From the NCBI RefSeq assembly GCF_001050345.1, contig NZ_LFMW01000002.1, positions 1 through 64,000 on the forward strand: a stretch of DNA of 64,000 nucleotides, in the 5' to 3' direction. The DNA comes from Pseudomonas fildesensis (GTDB lineage Bacteria > Pseudomonadota > Gammaproteobacteria > Pseudomonadales > Pseudomonadaceae). The notes below the pieces were generated by a model. It saw only the letters and a program-made list of their open reading frames with translations. It had not been told where the DNA came from and made no database searches. Shown piece by piece: positions 59,678-64,000 of the stretch (the stretch's first letter is position 1; each line of letters begins with the position of its first letter). The position numbers and the translations under genes were made by a program.

Positions 59678-61948
59678 ATGTCGGACCGTTACGAACTCTT
59701 CCTCACCTGCCCCAAGGGCCTCGAAGGCCTGCTGATCGAGGAAGCCGTCGGGCTTGGCCTTGAGGAAGCCCGCGAGCACACCTCGGCCGTGCGCGGCATG
59801 GCCGACATGGAAACCGCCTACCGCCTGTGCCTCTGGTCGCGCTTGGCCAACCGCGTGCTGCTGGTGCTCAAGCGCTTTGCGATGAAGGACGCCGAGGACC
59901 TCTACCATGGCGTGCTGGATATCGAATGGCAGGACCACATGGTCCCCGACGGTACCCTGGCGGTGGAATTCAGCGGTCATGGCTCGGGCATCGACAACAC
60001 CCACTTCGGCGCGCTGAAGGTCAAGGATGCGATCGTCGACAAGCTGCGCACCCCGACCGGCGAACGTCCGTCCATCGACAAGATTAACCCGGACCTGCGA
60101 ATCCACCTGCGCCTGGACCGTGGCGAAGCCATCCTGTCCCTCGACCTGTCCGGCCACAGCCTGCACCAGCGCGGTTACCGTCTGCAGCAGGGTGCGGCAC
60201 CGTTGAAGGAAAACCTGGCGGCAGCGATCCTGATCCGCGCCGGCTGGCCGCGCATTGCGGCTGAAGGCGGCGCGCTGACTGACCCGATGTGCGGTGTCGG
60301 TACCTTCCTGGTGGAAGGCGCAATGATCGCCGCCGACATGGCGCCCAACCTGAACCGTGAACAGTGGGGCTTCACCGCCTGGCTCGGACACGTTCCGGCG
60401 CTGTGGAAAAAACTCCACACCGAAGCCAGCGAACGGGCGGCCATCGGCATGAACAAGCCGCCGCTGTGGGTGCGTGGCTACGAGGCGGACCCGCGCCTGA
60501 TCCAGCCCGCGCGCAACAACATCGACCGCGCTGGCCTCAGCCACTGGATCAAGGTGTACCAGGGCGAAGTCGGCACGTTCGAGCCGCGCCCTGACCAGAA
60601 CCAGAAAGGCCTGGTGATCTGCAACCCACCGTACGGCGAGCGCCTGGGTGACGAAGCGAGCCTGTTGTACCTCTACCAGAACCTTGGCGAGCGTCTGCGC
60701 CAGGCGTGCATGGGCTGGGAGGCCGCGGTGTTCACTGGCGCGCCGGACCTGGGCAAGCGCATGGGCATCCGCAGTCACAAACAGTATTCGTTCTGGAACG
60801 GCGCCTTGCCGTGCAAATTGCTGCTGATCAAGGTCAACCCGGACCAGTTCGTCACTGGCGAACGCCGTACCCCGGAACAGCGTCAGGCCGAACGTGAGCA
60901 AGCCGCTTACGATCAGGCTCCGACTGAGCCGATGGAGCGCCAGTACAACAAGAACGGCAACCCGATCAAGCCGGCACCGGCGCCAGCCCCTGTGGTTGAG
61001 CAGGCGCGCCTGAGCGAAGGCGGGCAAATGTTCGCCAACCGCCTGCAAAAGAACCTCAAGCTGCTGGGCAAGTGGGCCAAGCGTGAGGGCGTGGATTGCT
61101 ACCGTGTGTACGATGCCGACATGCCGGAATACTCCATGGCCATCGACCTGTACCACGATTGGGTGCACGTGCAGGAGTACGCCGCGCCGAAGTCCATCGA
61201 CCCGGAAAAAGCCTCGGCGCGTATGTTCGACGCCCTGGCGGCCATTCCCCAAGCGCTGGGCATCGACAAGAACCATGTGGTGGTCAAGCGCCGCGAGCGT
61301 CAGAGCGGCACCAAGCAGTACGAACGCCAGAGCGCCCAGGGCAAGTTCACCGAAGTCAGCGAAGGCGGCGTGAAGCTGCTGGTCAACTTGACCGACTACC
61401 TGGACACTGGCCTGTTCCTCGACCACCGCCCGATGCGCATGCGCATCCAGAAGGAGTCGGCCGGCAAGCGTTTCCTCAACTTGTATTGCTACACCGCCAC
61501 TGCCAGTGTGCACGCGGCCAAGGGCGGCGCGCGCACCACCACCAGCGTCGACTTGTCCAAGACCTATCTGGACTGGGCGCGTCGCAACTTCTCACTCAAC
61601 GGTTTCTCCGACAAGAACCGTCTGGAGCAAGGCGACGTGATGGCCTGGCTGGAAGCCAGTCGCGATGAGTTCGACCTGATCTTCATCGACCCGCCGACCT
61701 TCTCCAACTCCAAACGCATGGAAGGCATCTTCGACGTGCAGCGTGACCACGTGCAGTTGCTTGACTTGGCCATGGCCCGCCTGGCACCGGGTGGCGTGCT
61801 GTACTTCTCGAACAACTTCCGCAAGTTCCAACTGGAGGACAACCTCAGCGAGCGCTATGCGGTTGAGGAAATCAGCGACAAGACCCTCGACCCGGATTTT
61901 GCACGTAATGCGAAGATCCACCGGGCCTGGAAAATCACCGCTCGCTAA
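59678..61948 (+). CDS. rlmL: 23S rRNA methyltransferase RlmKL
   Basis: This 756-residue fusion methylates 23S rRNA at G2445 (RlmL half) and G2069 (RlmK half). A THUMP region fills the first 150 residues (LYHGVLDIEWQDHMVPDGTL). The N6/N2-G methylase half has ALTDPMCGVGTFLVEGAMIA and VICNPPYGERLGDEASL. The C-terminal RlmK half has VNLTDYLDTGLFLDHRPMR, LNLYCYTATASVHAAKGG and LIFIDPPTFSNSKRM. The ATG at 59678 (MSDRYELFLTCPKGLEGLL) is preferred to the ATG two codons earlier. It is followed by a strong terminator. Confidence 0.96.
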   Translation: MSDRYELFLTCPKGLEGLLIEEAVGLGLEEAREHTSAVRGMADMETAYRLCLWSRLANRVLLVLKRFAMKDAEDLYHGVLDIEWQDHMVPDGTLAVEFSGHGSGIDNTHFGALKVKDAIVDKLRTPTGERPSIDKINPDLRIHLRLDRGEAILSLDLSGHSLHQRGYRLQQGAAPLKENLAAAILIRAGWPRIAAEGGALTDPMCGVGTFLVEGAMIAADMAPNLNREQWGFTAWLGHVPALWKKLHTEASERAAIGMNKPPLWVRGYEADPRLIQPARNNIDRAGLSHWIKVYQGEVGTFEPRPDQNQKGLVICNPPYGERLGDEASLLYLYQNLGERLRQACMGWEAAVFTGAPDLGKRMGIRSHKQYSFWNGALPCKLLLIKVNPDQFVTGERRTPEQRQAEREQAAYDQAPTEPMERQYNKNGNPIKPAPAPAPVVEQARLSEGGQMFANRLQKNLKLLGKWAKREGVDCYRVYDADMPEYSMAIDLYHDWVHVQEYAAPKSIDPEKASARMFDALAAIPQALGIDKNHVVVKRRERQSGTKQYERQSAQGKFTEVSEGGVKLLVNLTDYLDTGLFLDHRPMRMRIQKESAGKRFLNLYCYTATASVHAAKGGARTTTSVDLSKTYLDWARRNFSLNGFSDKNRLEQGDVMAWLEASRDEFDLIFIDPPTFSNSKRMEGIFDVQRDHVQLLDLAMARLAPGGVLYFSNNFRKFQLEDNLSERYAVEEISDKTLDPDFARNAKIHRAWKITAR

Positions 61949-61962
61949 TTGAGTGCGCCCCT

Positions 61963-62002
61963 AAGCCGCAAGCCTGGTTTATTCCGGCCTTGCGGCTTTT
62001 TT
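61963..62002 (+). terminator. rlmKL terminator
   Basis: AAGCCGCAAG (61963-61972) and CTTGCGGCTT (61989-61998), with inner pairs CC/GG, followed by TTTT. It is a strong intrinsic terminator 15 bp after the rlmKL stop. Confidence 0.92.
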
Positions 62003-62088
62003 ACGCTGGTCAAACCCTGGGCCGATGGCTATAACTAAGACCTAGCCGAAGCGACACCCCCCGCATGCTGGCGTTGTGAGTGTTGTCT

Positions 62089-64000
62089 ATGTCGTTGCAA
62101 GCCGTTCGCCCGAAAATACTAGGCTTTATCAGTGAGCAGGCGTCGGCTTGGCTGGTGGCATTGGTGGTGTTCTCGGCAGGCTGCGCCCTGACCGTAATCG
62201 TCGCCTGGTCGGCTTCCGACCTCTATCAACAACAGGTGCGCCAGCGTTTCCAGCTGCTGGTGAACGAGCGATTTACCCGACTGCAAGAGCGTTTCGAGGA
62301 CCAGGAGCAACGCCTGGGCAGCCTGCGGCGGTTCTTTGTCAATTCCAGTGAGGTGTCCCGCGAAGAGTTCGACGGCTTCGCCCAGCCATTGCTGTTGCGT
62401 ACCCGTGCTTATGTCTGGGCGCCGCGGGTTTTTCGTGATCAGCGAAGCCAGTTTGAACAAGAGATGTCCCGCCAACGCGGTACGCCCTTCAGCATTCGTG
62501 AGCTGAATCCGTCCGGCGAGTTGGCCCCGGCGGCTGAGCGCGATGAGTACGTGCCGGTGCTGTACAGCCAGACTCAGAGCCTGCTCGGTTCGCCCCTTGG
62601 TTTTGACCTGCTGGCCCAGCCACTGCGGCGTTCGGTCGTTGAGCGTGCGCAAAGCAGCGGCAAACTTGCGGTGTCCCAACCCATGCAATTGGTGGGTGTG
62701 GAGCCGGCCTATGCCACCGGGGTGTTGCTGGTTGCCCCGGTCACCCCCTTGACCGGGACTGAACCCCATGGCTTTGTAATGGCCGTGATCAGCATGCGCC
62801 AATTGGTCGCTGAGGGCTTGCCAAAGCCGGACCGTGACAACCTGGTCATGCAGATCGTCGACACCTCCGACCAGCAAAAGCGCTTGCTGTACGAGTCCAG
62901 TAATGCGCTGGCCAGCAGCGACCTCAGCGCTTCACGCCGCCTCACCCTGGGCGATCATGTCTACGCCCTGAGCCTGCGCCCGAGCCAGGTGTTCGATCAA
63001 ACCAACCACTCTTCTCTGGCTTCCATCCTGACCATGGGCGGGCTGCTCAGCCTGTTGCTCAGTGCGTTGCTCTATGTGCTGGTCAGCCAGCGCCAGCGCG
63101 CCTTGAAACTGGTGGAACAACGCACCGTGCAACTGCGCCAGCGCGAACAGGAACTGCGCGGCGCCCACGGCCAGTTGCGCAGTGTGCTGAATGCCGCCAC
63201 TCAGGTTGCGATCATTGCCACCGACCTGCGCGGCGTGATCAACACCTTCAACGCCGGTGCCGAGCAGATGCTTGGGTTCAAGGCCGAACAGGTTTTGAAT
63301 CGCTCGACCCTGGAAAGCCTACATGTTGCTGCCGAGCTGGAAGCGCGCGCCGCGAGTTTGAGCGTGACGTTGGGCAAACGTATCCCGCCGAGCCAGGCGA
63401 TGCTGGTGGAGAACCCGGACAGCCTGCACGAGGCCCGCGAATGGACCTTGATACGCCAGGATGGCAGCCAGTTGACGGTCAATATGCTGGGCACCGTGTT
63501 GCTCGATGACCATGGTTTGTGGGTGGGGCACCTCGCGATTTACCTGGATGTGACCGAGCAGAAACGCGCGTACGAGGCGCTGGCTGCAAGGGACCGCCTG
63601 CTGAAAAAACTCAGCGCCCATGTGCCCGGCGGGATTTTCCAGTTCACCCTGGAGCCTCACGATAACTGGCGCTTTATCTACGCCAGCGATGGCATGCGCG
63701 ATATTTATGAAATCGAGGTTGGGGTGTTGCAGCAGGATGCGAAAAAGGTCTTCGAACGCATCCATCCCTTGGACGCCGAGCGGGTTCGGGCGTCGATTCG
63801 GTTGTCGTCGCTGCAGTTGAGCCACTGGCGCGAAGAATACCGTGTGCAGCTGCCGCAGCGCGGTTTGCGCTGGATTCGTGGCGAGGCCACACCGGAAGAA
63901 CTACCGGGAGGCGGTACGCTGTGGCATGGCTATGTGTCGGATATTTCAGATCTCAAGCGCGTGGAAGAAGAGCTGCGCGCGCTGTCCATTACTGATTCGC
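62089..64000 (+). CDS. CHASE-PAS-PAS-GGDEF diguanylate cyclase, 5' part
   Basis: The gene runs off the right edge; 637 codons are visible from ATG 62089. A membrane helix (about 19-41, AWLVALVVFSAGCALTVIVA), a periplasmic CHASE sensor (about 60-260; YVWAPRVFRDQRSQFEQE) and a second helix (about 308-334) come first. Two PAS folds follow (LRSVLNAATQVAIIATDLRG and SAHVPGGIFQFTLEPHDNWR). The last residues, ELRALSITDS, are the usual start of a GGDEF domain. The product should be a membrane sensor that makes cyclic-di-GMP; an EAL domain may follow beyond the window. Confidence 0.85.
   Translation, partial: MSLQAVRPKILGFISEQASAWLVALVVFSAGCALTVIVAWSASDLYQQQVRQRFQLLVNERFTRLQERFEDQEQRLGSLRRFFVNSSEVSREEFDGFAQPLLLRTRAYVWAPRVFRDQRSQFEQEMSRQRGTPFSIRELNPSGELAPAAERDEYVPVLYSQTQSLLGSPLGFDLLAQPLRRSVVERAQSSGKLAVSQPMQLVGVEPAYATGVLLVAPVTPLTGTEPHGFVMAVISMRQLVAEGLPKPDRDNLVMQIVDTSDQQKRLLYESSNALASSDLSASRRLTLGDHVYALSLRPSQVFDQTNHSSLASILTMGGLLSLLLSALLYVLVSQRQRALKLVEQRTVQLRQREQELRGAHGQLRSVLNAATQVAIIATDLRGVINTFNAGAEQMLGFKAEQVLNRSTLESLHVAAELEARAASLSVTLGKRIPPSQAMLVENPDSLHEAREWTLIRQDGSQLTVNMLGTVLLDDHGLWVGHLAIYLDVTEQKRAYEALAARDRLLKKLSAHVPGGIFQFTLEPHDNWRFIYASDGMRDIYEIEVGVLQQDAKKVFERIHPLDAERVRASIRLSSLQLSHWREEYRVQLPQRGLRWIRGEATPEELPGGGTLWHGYVSDISDLKRVEEELRALSITDS

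Noticed and set aside
59648..61513. Minus-strand ORF of 621 codons opposite rlmKL
   Set aside because: Shadow of the rRNA methyltransferase with no motif of its own.

Overview
The window is chromosomal DNA of a fluorescent Pseudomonas, most likely the P. fluorescens group. The evidence is a gene order that I recall from P. aeruginosa PAO1 (cysH-thrH-pabB, ppsR/ppsA, rraA-cmaX-crfX-cmpX-sigX-oprF-cobA and the nasC-nirDB-nasA-nasTS nitrate locus), GC-rich coding, and many GTGGGAGG-type REP/REPIN palindromes of the kind known from P. fluorescens. Identifications come from reading the sequence and from family knowledge. No database search was run.

Positions 1-4.05 kb are the end of a genomic island. 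From left to right they hold an IS66-type end (tnpB start), a vgrG gene beheaded by it, an AT-rich gene with an HEPN-like R-x4-H motif, a DinJ/YafQ toxin-antitoxin pair, one small orphan protein, and an AT-rich stretch packed with GGTAAT/ATTACC repeats. The island stops at a 23-bp copy of the 3' end of a tRNA-Ser gene (4024-4046), followed by a terminator typical of a tRNA gene. Chromosomal backbone starts there.

Positions 4.5-13.1 kb hold unlinked backbone genes: a His-rich DMT exporter whose start codon lies in a perfect hairpin, a lipoprotein, a DUF4337 membrane protein, a decayed DUF2784 gene, an orphan Xre-type regulator, a HAD phosphatase, a divergent SDR/LysR pair, an Asp/Glu/hydantoin racemase-like protein, cysH and thrH. 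Positions 13.3-18 kb hold pabB and a three-gene envelope system: RimK-like ATP-grasp ligase, inactive transglutaminase with seven membrane helices, and a periplasmic retropepsin-like protease. Positions 18.1-26.6 kb are the complete 2-methylcitrate propionate pathway (GntR regulator, prpB, prpC, acnD, prpF, prpD), with two operator palindromes in front.

Positions 26.8-33.9 kb are the most unusual metabolic locus. A MocR regulator is divergent from a five-gene operon: DMT exporter, a JAMM/MoaD-like/E1-like/rhodanese four-domain fusion, a cysteine synthase homologue, a serine acetyltransferase homologue with an extra C-terminal domain, and an AlaX-type editing protein. It reads as a self-contained cysteine or thiocarboxylate sulfur-transfer system built on a ubiquitin-like sulfur carrier.

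Positions 34-43.1 kb carry ppsR/ppsA, a hydrolase, rraA, cmaX, crfX, cmpX, sigX and oprF. Positions 43.2-54.8 kb are the assimilatory nitrate locus on the minus strand. It has three transcription units (nasS-nasT; nasA-kinase; nirB-nirD-nasC-cobA), each with a sigma-54 -24/-12 promoter, a leader with hexaloop hairpins of the ANTAR (NasT) type and an intrinsic terminator. Positions 54.9-57.65 kb hold a small remnant of an SPI-1-like type III secretion cluster (secretin, SpoA-domain protein, HilA-like regulator, IagB-like lytic transglycosylase). The window ends with pyrD, rmf (a strongly structured leader), rlmKL and the start of a CHASE-PAS-PAS-GGDEF diguanylate cyclase.
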